From the NCBI GenBank assembly GCA_945897655.1, contig CAMDHB010000156.1, positions 1-7,643 on the forward strand: 7,643 nt of DNA, written 5' to 3'. Below, in pieces: positions 1 to 7,643 of the stretch. Every line of letters starts with the position of its first letter. Positions within the stretch are counted from its first letter, which is position 1. The translations under genes and the position numbers were made by a program. Source of the stretch: Pseudorhodobacter antarcticus (lineage in GTDB: Bacteria; Pseudomonadota; Alphaproteobacteria; Rhodobacterales; Rhodobacteraceae). The notes beneath the pieces were generated by a model, which ran no database searches, was not told the DNA's origin, and saw only the letters and a list, made by a program, of their open reading frames with translations.

Positions 1-1
1 A

Positions 2-1747
2 TCATCCATTCGCCACAGAGGCATCTTCCAGACGCAACTGCACCCGGGTGCGTCCGCCCCAGCTGTTCAACTCCAGCCGCCCGGCAAGGTGAAAACGGCG
101 GTGGCCGGGGTTTTCGAAGGCGGCGCCCATCGGGGTGTCGTGGGCACCAAACAGCACCGCTTCCAGTTTCGCGCCGCCGTCGCCGAAATTCAGGCGCATA
201 TGGCCATTGCCCATCGGTCGGGCGGTGACCTGCTGGTCCGCAAAGGCAAAGCGCGGGGCGGGGGAGGCGGCGCCGAAGGGACCGGCGCTGTCAATCTCCT
301 CGATCAGCGCGGGGGTGGCGGCGGAGGGCATCAGGACGCCGTCCAGACGCAGGGTCTGGACATTGGTCAGGGGCGGCGATTGGCGGGCCAGCAGTTCGTC
401 CAGCCGCTGCATGGCGGGGGCCAGTTGGGCGCGGGTCAGGCTGAGGCCGGCGGCCATGCGGTGACCGCCGCCTTTCTGGATCAGCCCTTCGGCGGCCAGT
501 AGGTGGATGGCGGCCCCAAGGTCGACCCCTTCGACCGAGCGGCCGGAGCCTTTGCCATCGAGGCCGTCGAAGCCGATGATCACCGAGGGGCGGCCTGTCG
601 CCTCTTTCACCCTTGCGGCGACGATTCCGACGACACCGGGGTGCCAGCCATCGGCAGCGGCCCAGGCCAGTGCGCCGGAGGTTCCGCGCGCCTCGACCTG
701 GGCGAGGGCCTCGGCACGGACGGCGGCCTCGATTTCGCGACGTTCGGTGTTCAGGTGGTTCAGCCGTTCGGCCATGCGGGTGGCCTCCAGCGGGTTGTCG
801 GTGGCCAGAAGGAGCGCGCCAAGATCGGCCTGCCCGATGCGGCCTCCGGCGTTGATGCGGGGGCCAAGGACAAAGCCCAAGGCATAAGCGGTGGGCGCCT
901 GATCCGGCTTGGCGATGTCGGACAGGGCGCGCAGGCCGGGGCGGTCGCGGCGGGCCATCACCTTGAGCCCCTGCCGCACGAAGGCGCGGTTGACGCCGAT
1001 CAGGGGGGCGACATCGGCGACGGTGGCGAGGGCCACAAGGTCCAGGAGGGCCATCAGGTCGGGGCCGGTCTGGCCTGTGGCGCGCAACTGGCGGTTCGCC
1101 TCGACCAGCATCAGGAACACGACGGCGGCGGCACAGAGGTGGCCAAGGGTGCCATCCTCGTCCTGCCGGTTGGGGTTCACAACAGCAAGCGCGGGGGGCA
1201 GTGTCTCACCGCCAAGGTGGTGGTCCAGCACGATCACGTCGCAACCGGCGGCGGCGATGGGGTCATGGCTGAGGGTGCCGCAATCGACGCAGATGATCAG
1301 GTCATGCGCGGCCCCCAAAGTGGCCATTGCGGGGATGTTGGGGCCATAGCCTTCGTCGATGCGGTCAGGGATATAGAGGGTCGGCGTGATGCCAAAGGCC
1401 CGGGCCCAAATGATCAGCAGCGCGGCAGAGGCGCCGCCGTCCACGTCATAATCGGCAAAGATCGCAATGCGTTGGCGGGTGGCGATGGCGGCCAGAAACC
1501 GTGCGGCGGCGGGCCCCATGTCGCGCAGGCGCAATGGGTCGGGCATCAGGTCGCGCAGGGCGGGGGCCAAGTAGGCCTGCGCCTCGGCCGGGGGGACGTT
1601 GCGGGCGACAAGGGTATGGCACAGGGGCAGGGGCAGGCGGGTGGCCTGCATCATCGCCTCGGCCAGACGGTCGGAAGCGGCGCTGGGGCCAGTCCAGCGG
1701 CGTCCGGTCAGAGAGGTGTCGACATCAAGAAAGGCGCGGTCGGTCAT
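2..1747 (-). CDS. recJ: Single-stranded-DNA-specific 5'-3' exonuclease RecJ
   Basis: The 581-residue product degrades single-stranded DNA from the 5' end. It acts in the cytoplasm in recombination (RecF pathway), mismatch repair and base-excision repair. It is complete, with ATG at 1747 and TGA at 4–2, and is close to the E. coli RecJ length of about 577. The DHH phosphoesterase core is intact: FADYDVDG at residues 97–104, VDCG at 154–157, the signature DHH at 175–177, and ATVADVAPL at 241–249. GPRINAGGRIG at about 295–305 leads into the DHHA1 domain, with GKGSGRS at 398–404 and GGGH at 426–429. An OB-fold-like C-terminal region fills about residues 460–575. These acidic and histidine residues bind the catalytic metals in the family. 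The gene follows glpX by 66 bases, a gap containing two hairpins. The ribosome site is poor: CAGG lies only 3 bases from the ATG, so initiation may be weak or coupled. The identification is secure. Confidence 0.97.
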   Translation of the reverse strand: MTDRAFLDVDTSLTGRRWTGPSAASDRLAEAMMQATRLPLPLCHTLVARNVPPAEAQAYLAPALRDLMPDPLRLRDMGPAAARFLAAIATRQRIAIFADYDVDGGASAALLIIWARAFGITPTLYIPDRIDEGYGPNIPAMATLGAAHDLIICVDCGTLSHDPIAAAGCDVIVLDHHLGGETLPPALAVVNPNRQDEDGTLGHLCAAAVVFLMLVEANRQLRATGQTGPDLMALLDLVALATVADVAPLIGVNRAFVRQGLKVMARRDRPGLRALSDIAKPDQAPTAYALGFVLGPRINAGGRIGQADLGALLLATDNPLEATRMAERLNHLNTERREIEAAVRAEALAQVEARGTSGALAWAAADGWHPGVVGIVAARVKEATGRPSVIIGFDGLDGKGSGRSVEGVDLGAAIHLLAAEGLIQKGGGHRMAAGLSLTRAQLAPAMQRLDELLARQSPPLTNVQTLRLDGVLMPSAATPALIEEIDSAGPFGAASPAPRFAFADQQVTARPMGNGHMRLNFGDGGAKLEAVLFGAHDTPMGAAFENPGHRRFHLAGRLELNSWGGRTRVQLRLEDASVANG

Positions 1748-1760
1748 GTGCCTGATGTGC

Positions 1761-1777
1761 CTTGGCCTGCGGCCAAG
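1761..1777 (-). promoter_or_regulatory. Hairpin in the recJ leader
   Basis: The arms CTTGGCC (1761–1767) and GGCCAAG (1771–1777) form a perfect 7-bp GC-rich stem with a 3-base loop. The stem ends 13 bases before the recJ ATG. Its last arm overlaps the AAGG (1763–1760) that is one of only two purine-rich elements before that start; the other, CAGG, is only 3 bases from the ATG. In the folded RNA the AAGG would be partly hidden, so the stem might lower recJ translation. No U-run follows, so termination is unlikely. The structure is clear in the sequence, but the regulatory role is inference. Confidence 0.45.
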
Positions 1778-1789
1778 CGCAAGCTTTCG

Positions 1790-1817
1790 GTAGGATAGGC
1801 AATATTGCCCATCCTAC
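1790..1817 (-). repeat. Perfectly placed hairpin spanning the glpX stop codon
   Basis: This is a 28-base inverted repeat. The outer arms GTAGGAT (1790–1796) and ATCCTAC (1811–1817) and the inner arms GGCA (1798–1801) and TGCC (1806–1809) surround an ATAT loop. The only non-Watson-Crick position is 1797 with 1810. In RNA transcribed in the gene direction this is a G-U wobble, giving a continuous 12-bp stem; in the opposite RNA it would be an A·C mismatch. The glpX TAG stop lies inside the 5' arm. The bases after the stem (CGAAAGCTTG) have no U-run, so it is not a standard intrinsic terminator. It could stabilise the glpX 3' end, be a processing site, or be a copy of a dispersed REP-like palindrome. 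Confidence 0.7.
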
Positions 1818-2779
1818 TTGACAGGGGCGCGGTACAGCATCCGGCGAATGGAGCCAGTTTTGGAGCGCATCAGGATGGTCTCGGTCGAGATATAGCCCGT
1901 TTCGCGCTTGATCCCCGAGACCAGAGAGCCATCGGTGACACCGGTTGCGGCAAAGATCACGTCAGAGGTCACCAGATCGTCGCGGGTATAGACGCGGTCG
2001 AAATTGGTGATGCCGGCCTTGCGGGCGCGGGCGCGTTCTTCGTCGTTGCGAAAGAGGAGCTTGCCGAAGATCTGGCCGCCCATGCATTTCAGGGCTGCCG
2101 CGGCCAGCACGCCTTCGGGCGCACCGCCCGAGCCCATGTACATGTCAATCCCCGTGATCGCGGGTTCGGCGCAGTGCATGATGCCCGCGACATCGCCATC
2201 GGTGATCAGCCGGATCGCGGCCCCGGTCGAGCGGATTTCTTCGATCATCTGTTCATGCCGGGGGCGTTCCAGAACGCAGACGGTGATGTCCTTGGTCGAG
2301 CAGCCTTTGGACGCGGCGAGGGCAGAGACGCGTTCGGAAGGCGACATGTCCAAGGTGACCACACCGCGCCGGAAGCCGGGGCCGATGGCCAGTTTCTCCA
2401 TATACACATCGGGCGCATGCAGAAGGGTGCCGCGCGGGGCCATTGCGATCACAGTCAGGGCGTTGGGCATGTCCTTGGCGGTGAGGGTCGTGCCCTCAAG
2501 CGGGTCAAGGGCAATGTCGACGGCGGGGCCTTTGCCGGTGCCCACTTCTTCCCCGATGAAGAGCATGGGCGCCTCGTCCCGTTCGCCTTCGCCGATCACC
2601 ACGACACCGGCGATGTCCAGCAGGTTCAACTGGTCGCGCATCGCGTTGACGGCGGCCTGATCGGCGGCCTTTTCATCGCCGCGCCCGACCAGATTGGCCG
2701 AAGCCAGGGCCGCCGCTTCGGACACACGGGCAAGGCCCAAGGAAAGCAGGCGGTCCTGGAATTCTGAAATTTCGGCCAT
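1814..2779 (-). CDS. glpX: Class II fructose-1,6-bisphosphatase GlpX
   Basis: The 321-residue cytoplasmic enzyme removes the 1-phosphate from fructose 1,6-bisphosphate, the committed step of gluconeogenesis (and of the Calvin cycle where present). Family metal and substrate residues are visible: D35, E64 in GEGERDEAPM (63–72), D92 and E95 in LDPLEGTT (91–98), and E222 in GSGGAPEG (216–223). They appear to match Asp33, Glu57, Asp85, Glu88 and Glu213 of E. coli GlpX. The frame stays open upstream to 3277, but I chose ATG 2779. It gives the normal family length, begins with a typical MAEISEFQDR N-terminus, and has AAGGA 6 bases upstream. The ATG at 2809 has AAGG touching it with no spacer, and longer versions would overlap the preceding gene. 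The stop is TAG at 1816–1814, inside a hairpin arm. recJ follows, an adjacency I recall as common in Rhodobacterales. Confidence 0.96.
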   Translation of the reverse strand: MAEISEFQDRLLSLGLARVSEAAALASANLVGRGDEKAADQAAVNAMRDQLNLLDIAGVVVIGEGERDEAPMLFIGEEVGTGKGPAVDIALDPLEGTTLTAKDMPNALTVIAMAPRGTLLHAPDVYMEKLAIGPGFRRGVVTLDMSPSERVSALAASKGCSTKDITVCVLERPRHEQMIEEIRSTGAAIRLITDGDVAGIMHCAEPAITGIDMYMGSGGAPEGVLAAAALKCMGGQIFGKLLFRNDEERARARKAGITNFDRVYTRDDLVTSDVIFAATGVTDGSLVSGIKRETGYISTETILMRSKTGSIRRMLYRAPVK

Positions 2780-2862
2780 GATATTTCCTTTTGCAATCGG
2801 GTTGGTCATCCTTAGCCCGCTTGAGATTGGGCGTGCAAGGCTGGTGACGCTAACGGGCCGAC
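2780..2862 (-). other. glpX upstream gap
   Basis: This 83-base gap holds the glpX ribosome site at its start-proximal end. A TTGCAC has only a very weak -10 candidate after it (TAAGGA at 18-base spacing). There is no hairpin followed by a U-run, so read-through from the secreted protein gene into glpX cannot be excluded. Confidence 0.3.
2786..2790 (-). promoter_or_regulatory. Ribosome binding site fixing the glpX start
   Basis: AAGGA, within AAAAGGAA, lies 6 bases before ATG 2779. It decides the glpX start against the upstream in-frame ATG at 2809, whose only candidate site abuts the start codon. Confidence 0.75.
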
Positions 2863-3987
2863 TTAAGGGGCTGCCGGAAAGGGCTGCACGGCGCGGAGTG
2901 CTCCTGCGGCAAAGCAGGCGTCCTGGGCTGCGGCTGCCTGATAGGCCGGATGGGCGGTCAGGGCGGCTGGCACATCGGCTGACGTGTTCAGCCCAAGCCG
3001 GTTGCGCAGGGCGGCGGCCATCAGGACCTGTTCGCCGCGCGGGCTGGCGAAAAAGCGCGCAGGGTCCACGGCCCCTTGCAGCGGTGTGGCCGAGGCGACG
3101 TAGCGGCGGGGGGCGCCGAGCAGGCTGACAAAGGCCGCCGCACAGGTGGGTGCCGTGCTGGCGCAGGTGGCGGCGCAATATTGGCGGACGGGGTCGAATT
3201 GCGGCAGGGGCATGAGGTCGCGCAAGATCAGGGCTGTCGTCTCGGCTGGCAGGGGGGGTGGCGGTTCTTCGTCCCACAGCAGGCGTTTGGCACGGCGGCC
3301 ATCGGGCAGGCGGGTCTTGATGTTGGCACCGACCTTGAGGCTGGCGATCATCGGTTGGCCGCCGGTCACGGTGTAATGATCGGTCAGTTCGGCCAAGACC
3401 ATCCAGCCTTCGATGCGGTCAAGGTCCAGCCAATATTGCAGCACGGACAGGGACTTGCGGTTGCCGCGCGTCAGATGGTCGATCATCACCATCGCCTTCA
3501 GCACCGGGGCGGCGGCCAGATCGGGGAAGCCTTCGGGCAGGGGGGATGCCGCTGGCATGATGGTCTGCCACACTGCCAGCAGCGCATCGGCCTTGGCAGT
3601 CTCACCCAACTCGTATAGCCACAGCGCCCGGTCCAACTGGTCGCGGCTATCGGGCGAGATTGCACCCTCGCGCCACAGGTCGGCGGGTTTGGCGGCGGTG
3701 CGGGCCAGATCTGTGACCCATGCGCCGCCCAATTGGCGCAGGGCCTGACGGTCGGCATAGGTAGGGGCGGGGGGCAGCCAGCCGGTGGCGGTGGGCAGGG
3801 TGACAAGGGCGGCCACGTTACCGGCGGCGGCAAGGTCGTGCAGGGTGGCAAGGGCCGCAGGATCGTCGCTGTGCAAAAGCTGCGTCAGGGCGGCGTCAAA
3901 GGCGGGGTCGGTGGACCCGGGAAGCGGGTTGGCGCTGGCCTGGGTGGCCAGCAACAAGGTCAGCAGGACAAGTCGCAGCCAGGCCAT
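2863..3987 (-). CDS. Secreted helical-repeat-like protein of unknown function
   Basis: I do not recognise this 374-residue protein. It starts with a convincing Sec signal peptide: an Arg at position 5, a Leu-rich core at about 6–14, and an ASA cleavage site at 17–19 followed by NP. The mature protein should therefore be periplasmic or exported, and no further membrane segment is evident. Residues 30–65 and 115–141 are Ala/Leu-rich helices resembling TPR or Sel1-like repeats (for example ALWLYELGETAKADALLAVW), though too degenerate to assign firmly. A proline-rich stretch follows at about 241–247. The four cysteines are C271, C275, C282 and C358, an even number that would suit two periplasmic disulfides. 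The ATG at 3987 is supported by GGAGG 5 bases upstream, and the stop is TAA at 2865–2863. It lies between the sugar operon (54-base gap) and glpX (83-base gap), on the same strand. Nothing in the sequence ties it to either neighbour, so no function is proposed. Confidence 0.85.
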   Translation of the reverse strand: MAWLRLVLLTLLLATQASANPLPGSTDPAFDAALTQLLHSDDPAALATLHDLAAAGNVAALVTLPTATGWLPPAPTYADRQALRQLGGAWVTDLARTAAKPADLWREGAISPDSRDQLDRALWLYELGETAKADALLAVWQTIMPAASPLPEGFPDLAAAPVLKAMVMIDHLTRGNRKSLSVLQYWLDLDRIEGWMVLAELTDHYTVTGGQPMIASLKVGANIKTRLPDGRRAKRLLWDEEPPPPLPAETTALILRDLMPLPQFDPVRQYCAATCASTAPTCAAAFVSLLGAPRRYVASATPLQGAVDPARFFASPRGEQVLMAAALRNRLGLNTSADVPAALTAHPAYQAAAAQDACFAAGALRAVQPFPAAP

Positions 3988-3992
3988 AGCAT

Positions 3993-3997
3993 CCTCC
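3993..3997 (-). promoter_or_regulatory. Ribosome binding site of the secreted protein gene
   Basis: GGAGG lies 5 bases before ATG 3987. It is among the strongest Shine-Dalgarno sequences in the window and supports both the start choice and expression of this unrecognised gene independent of coupling. Confidence 0.75.
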
Positions 3998-4008
3998 GCC
4001 TTTGGCCA

Positions 4009-4037
4009 AGGGTCGGCCTGTGGGGGCGCGGTGTCAA
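4009..4037 (-). promoter_or_regulatory. Possible weak promoter upstream of the secreted protein gene
   Basis: A perfect TTGACA (-35 type) reads from 4037 to 4032. The -10 position 17 bases later is GACCCT, a poor match to TATAAT. It lies in the 54-base gap between the ABC ATPase stop and the secreted protein start, where a new transcript might begin. The -35 match alone could be chance. Confidence 0.2.
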
Positions 4038-4041
4038 GCCA

Positions 4042-5129
<1,088 letters not shown>

Positions 5130-5133
<4 letters not shown>

Positions 5134-7058
5134 TCGGCAGCCCGCCGGACCCAGACGCGCATTTCACCAGCGGCGCGGTTGTCCCACAGGTGGTAGGGGA
5201 TGAACCGTCTGACGGCGGTTTCCGCGCGGGGTGGTTGGGTCGTGTACATGGTGTTGGCCCAGGCGGCGTCACTGTCGACCAAGGCGTGGACGTCCACCGC
5301 GATGGCACCCCCCAGATCGGCCACCCGCGCCGTTTGGACTGCGCCCAGATGTGAGGGCAGGGCCATCATGTCCAGATCTGCCCCGTTGTCGGCAGCCTCG
5401 GCGCAATAGACCAAGGGTCCGCGCATCAGGGCGACGCGGCCGGTGTCAGCCTTGATCCGGGGATGGGGCAGCATCATGCGGGCGTCCATCGGCAGGTGCA
5501 GGGTGACGCTGTCGCCATCGGTCCAGGTGCGGTTCAGGGTCACATAGCCTGCGGCATCCACAGGTGCGGGACCCGCCGCTGCCCCGTTCACGGCAAAGGT
5601 CGCCTTGCCGGCCCAATCGGGCACGCGCAGGTGCAGGGCGAACTGGGCCGGGTGGTCAAGGCCCAGACGGATCGTGACCGTTTCGGCCCAAGGATAGTCG
5701 CCTTCTTGGGTCAGGGTTACTTTGGCACCGGCGACAGACATGCGTGCCGTGCTTTCGCCGTACAGGTGCACGGCCACTGCATTGTCGGACACGCCATACA
5801 TATAGGTGCCAATCGCGCCGATCAGACGGGCGATGTTGGGCGGGCAGCAGGGGCAGTGGTGCCAGATCCAGCGGTTGTGCGCGCCCCTGCTTTCCAGCGG
5901 GTTTTCGTAGAAGAACGTGGCGCCGTCCAGTGACAGGCCGGGCAGCGCGCCGTTGTAGAGCGCCCGTTCCATCACATCGGCAAAGCGGCGATTGGGGCCG
6001 CGCCCGAGCATGCGCGACGCCCAGAACACCAGGCCGACCGAGGCGCAGGTTTCGGCATAGGCGCTTTCATTGGGCAGGTCATATTCGGCGGTGAAGCCTT
6101 CGTTCGCGGCGGCAGGCCCGATGCCGCCGGTCAGGTACATCTGCTTGCCGGTCAGATCATCCCACAGGATTTCCAGGGCATCCGTCAGTGTGTCATCGCC
6201 ATATTCGGCGGCAATGTCGGCCATGCCGGAGTACAGGTACATGGCGCGGACGGCGTGGCCCACAACCTTGGTCTGCTGGCGCACGGGCAGGTGGGACTGG
6301 TTGTATTCATAGGTCTTGAAGTGGAAATTCTTGGGGTCGCGCCCGTCGCGGTAGGCCTCTTCGTCAAAGTAGTGGGGTTGCTGGCCCCGGGCGTCGATGA
6401 AGAATTTGGCAAGGTCCATATACTTTTGCTGCCCGGTTTCGCGGGACAGGCGGACGAGGGCCAGTTCAATCTCCTCATGCCCGCAATAGCCGGGCAACTG
6501 GCCTTCGTTCGGGCCAAAGACGGTGGCGATGTGGTCGACATAGCGGCACATCACCTCCAGGAAGGTGCGCTTGCCGGTGGCTTGGGCATAGGCGACAGCG
6601 GCCTCGATCATGTGGCCGCAGCAATAGAGTTCGTGGCAGTCGCGCAGGTTGGTCCAGCGGCGGCCGGGCTGCATGCGGATGTACCAGCTGCTGCAATAGC
6701 CGTCGGGCTGCTGCAGGCGGGCGTACATGTCGATGACCTCATCCATCAGCGCCTCAATCTCGGGGTCGCGCCGGCGGTAGAGGGCGTAGGCGGCGGCCTC
6801 GATGGTCTTGGCAATGTCGCTGTCCCAGAACATCTGCGTGGTCACCGTGCCCGCCGTGAAGCCGTCGCGGACGTGGTAGGGGATGCGCTGTGCGGGCACT
6901 GGGCGCGACGGATCAATCTGATCCAGCATCCCCGCCGTCACGCAGCGGTCATACAGGATGCGCACGGTCTTGGCCGCCACGGCATCAATCCGCTCGCCCC
7001 AAAAGCCGCGCAGGTCCACATCGGGGATCGACAGGGGGCGAAAGTTGGTTTGGGTCAT
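5130..7058 (-). CDS. GH127-family glycosidase, predicted cytoplasmic beta-L-arabinofuranosidase
   Basis: The product has 642 residues from ATG 7058 and belongs to the former DUF1680 family, whose characterised member is Bifidobacterium longum HypBA1, a zinc-dependent retaining beta-L-arabinofuranosidase. The catalytic set seems complete: E320 in the LTGGIG...NEGF segment (candidate acid/base), E336 and C338 in AYAETCAS, and C402, C404 and C405 in HCPCCPPN. In HypBA1 the equivalent Glu and Cys residues hold zinc and supply the cysteine nucleophile. H142, H194 and H268 are candidate sugar-binding histidines. An alpha/alpha-barrel should span about residues 20–420, followed by beta-rich domains. 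There is no signal peptide, so it should act on imported substrate. I chose ATG 7058 because AAGGAG lies 6 bases upstream. ATG 7061 (3-base spacing) and ATG 7079, which overlaps the permease stop but lacks a Shine-Dalgarno, are alternatives. The gene sits between an ABC permease and the ATPase. GH127 also includes enzymes for other sugars, so the exact substrate is uncertain. Confidence 0.9.
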
Positions 7059-7064
7059 CATAGT

Positions 7065-7070
7065 CTCCTT
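7065..7070 (-). promoter_or_regulatory. Ribosome binding site favouring a later GH127 start
   Basis: AAGGAG lies inside the longest possible GH127 reading frame, 3 bases before ATG 7061 and 6 bases before the tandem ATG 7058. This placement makes 7058 (or 7061) more likely than ATG 7079, which has no Shine-Dalgarno. Confidence 0.7.
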
Positions 7071-7075
7071 CGGGG

Positions 7076-7643
7076 TCATTTGACGGCGCCAGCGGTCAGG
7101 CCGCGCACGTAGTAGCGTTGCAAAAGCAGAAACAGGATCACGCAGGGGATCATCATCACGGTGACCCCCGATTGCACGGCGCCCCAGTCGATGGAGCCAT
7201 AGCGGCCCGACCGGACGGCCACGATCAGCACGGGCAGGGTGTAGCTGTCCTGATCGGTCAGAAAGATCAGCGCGGCCAGAAACTCGTTCCAGGCGGCGAG
7301 GAAGGCGAAGATGGCCACCGATATCACGCCTGGGGCGACAAGGGGCATCATCACCCGCCAGAGCACGGTCAGCACGGATGCGCCGTCGACGCGCGCGGCC
7401 TCCTCGATCTCGATGGGGACGGCGTCAAAGGCGTTGCGCATCATGAAGATCGAGAAGGGCAGTTGCAGGGTCACATAGATCAGGATCAGGCCGAACAGGT
7501 TGTTTTGCAGGCCGACCTTGGACAGGATCAGGAACAGGGGCGTCAGGATCGACTGGAAGGGGATCATGATCGTGGACAGGATCAGGACGAAGAAGAGCCC
7601 TTTCAAGGGAAAGCGGAAGCGGGAAAAGCCGTAGCCCGCCAAG
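7076..7643 (-). CDS. Carbohydrate ABC transporter permease, MalG type (5' end cut off)
   Basis: The C-terminal 189 or so residues of an inner-membrane permease are present, ending at TGA 7078–7076. The gene runs off the right edge. The first visible residues, AGYGFSRFRFP, match the interior of MalG-type permeases (the usual AAYAFARFRFP segment), so the TTG near 7642 is an internal Leu codon rather than a start. About 90 N-terminal residues are missing compared with the usual 275–280. Hydrophobic segments lie at about visible residues 14–36, 45–68, 104–128 and 153–176. The EAA loop, EEAARVDGASVLTVLWRVMMP at about 80–100, docks the ATPase in this family. Its stop overlaps a possible start of the GH127 gene, placing both in one operon with the ATPase. 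The missing partner permease and substrate-binding protein would be expected beyond the right edge. Substrate is inferred only from the neighbouring glycosidase. Confidence 0.95.
   Translation of the reverse strand, partial: LAGYGFSRFRFPLKGLFFVLILSTIMIPFQSILTPLFLILSKVGLQNNLFGLILIYVTLQLPFSIFMMRNAFDAVPIEIEEAARVDGASVLTVLWRVMMPLVAPGVISVAIFAFLAAWNEFLAALIFLTDQDSYTLPVLIVAVRSGRYGSIDWGAVQSGVTVMMIPCVILFLLLQRYYVRGLTAGAVK

Noticed and set aside
503..1798. A 431-codon open frame on the plus strand, antisense to recJ.
   Set aside because: It lies opposite a textbook RecJ, is Gly/Gln/His-rich with no recognisable domain, and is the shadow expected in GC-rich DNA. The other plus-strand frames share these faults.
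1761..1817. An intrinsic terminator between glpX and recJ.
   Set aside because: Both stems are strong, but neither is followed by a run of U in the sense RNA, so rho-independent termination is not supported.
1805..2767. A 320-codon plus-strand frame opposite glpX.
   Set aside because: It mirrors the intact, motif-complete glpX gene and has low-complexity composition without domain signals, so it is a reading-frame shadow.
2780..3277. An N-terminal extension of GlpX of about 166 residues.
   Set aside because: The extension is Arg/Pro-rich, overlaps the secreted protein gene in another frame, and exceeds the family length. A good ribosome site exists at ATG 2779.
4001..4010. The short palindrome TTGGCCAA before the secreted protein gene as an operator.
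   Set aside because: Eight-base palindromes of this composition occur by chance in GC-rich DNA, and there is no second copy or clear promoter to pair with it.
7640..7642. TTG as the true start of the permease.
   Set aside because: The following residues match the interior of MalG-type permeases, and about 90 upstream residues are missing, so the gene is cut by the window edge.

Overview
The window is GC-rich (mid-60s percent by eye), and every credible gene lies on the minus strand, so transcription runs from the right edge to the left edge. Codon use, protein style and the adjacent glpX–recJ pair suggest an alphaproteobacterium, most likely Rhodobacterales (the Rhodobacter/Paracoccus/Roseobacter group). 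That placement is inferred from gene content and neighbourhood, because no rRNA or other phylogenetic marker is present.

Right half (4042–7643): the 3' end of a carbohydrate-uptake and hydrolysis operon. In transcription order it holds a MalG-type ABC permease cut by the window edge, a complete GH127-family glycosidase (predicted cytoplasmic beta-L-arabinofuranosidase) and a MalK/UgpC-type ATPase. The coding regions touch or overlap by 4 bases, so translation is probably coupled. The substrate-binding protein and partner permease should lie beyond position 7643. The simplest reading is that the transporter imports short glycosides carrying beta-L-arabinofuranose or a related sugar, and the GH127 enzyme cleaves them inside the cell.

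Middle (2863–3987): one secreted protein of unknown function with a clear signal peptide, a helical-repeat-like body and four cysteines in the C-terminal third. It has its own strong ribosome binding site, and a possible weak promoter lies just upstream.

Left half (2–2779): glpX (class II fructose-1,6-bisphosphatase, gluconeogenesis) followed by recJ (single-strand-specific 5'-3' DNA exonuclease). The 66-base gap between them contains two hairpins. One is a 12-bp stem that includes the glpX stop codon and is continuous only in the sense RNA; the other sits directly before the recJ start. Neither is followed by a U-run.

There are no tRNAs, rRNAs, insertion sequences, CRISPR arrays or phage genes, and no gene-free stretch exceeds about 85 bases. 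The content is mostly recognisable metabolism and housekeeping. The most interesting parts are the glycosidase placed between transporter genes, the hairpin pair before recJ and the unidentified secreted protein. I do not see a wholly new system.
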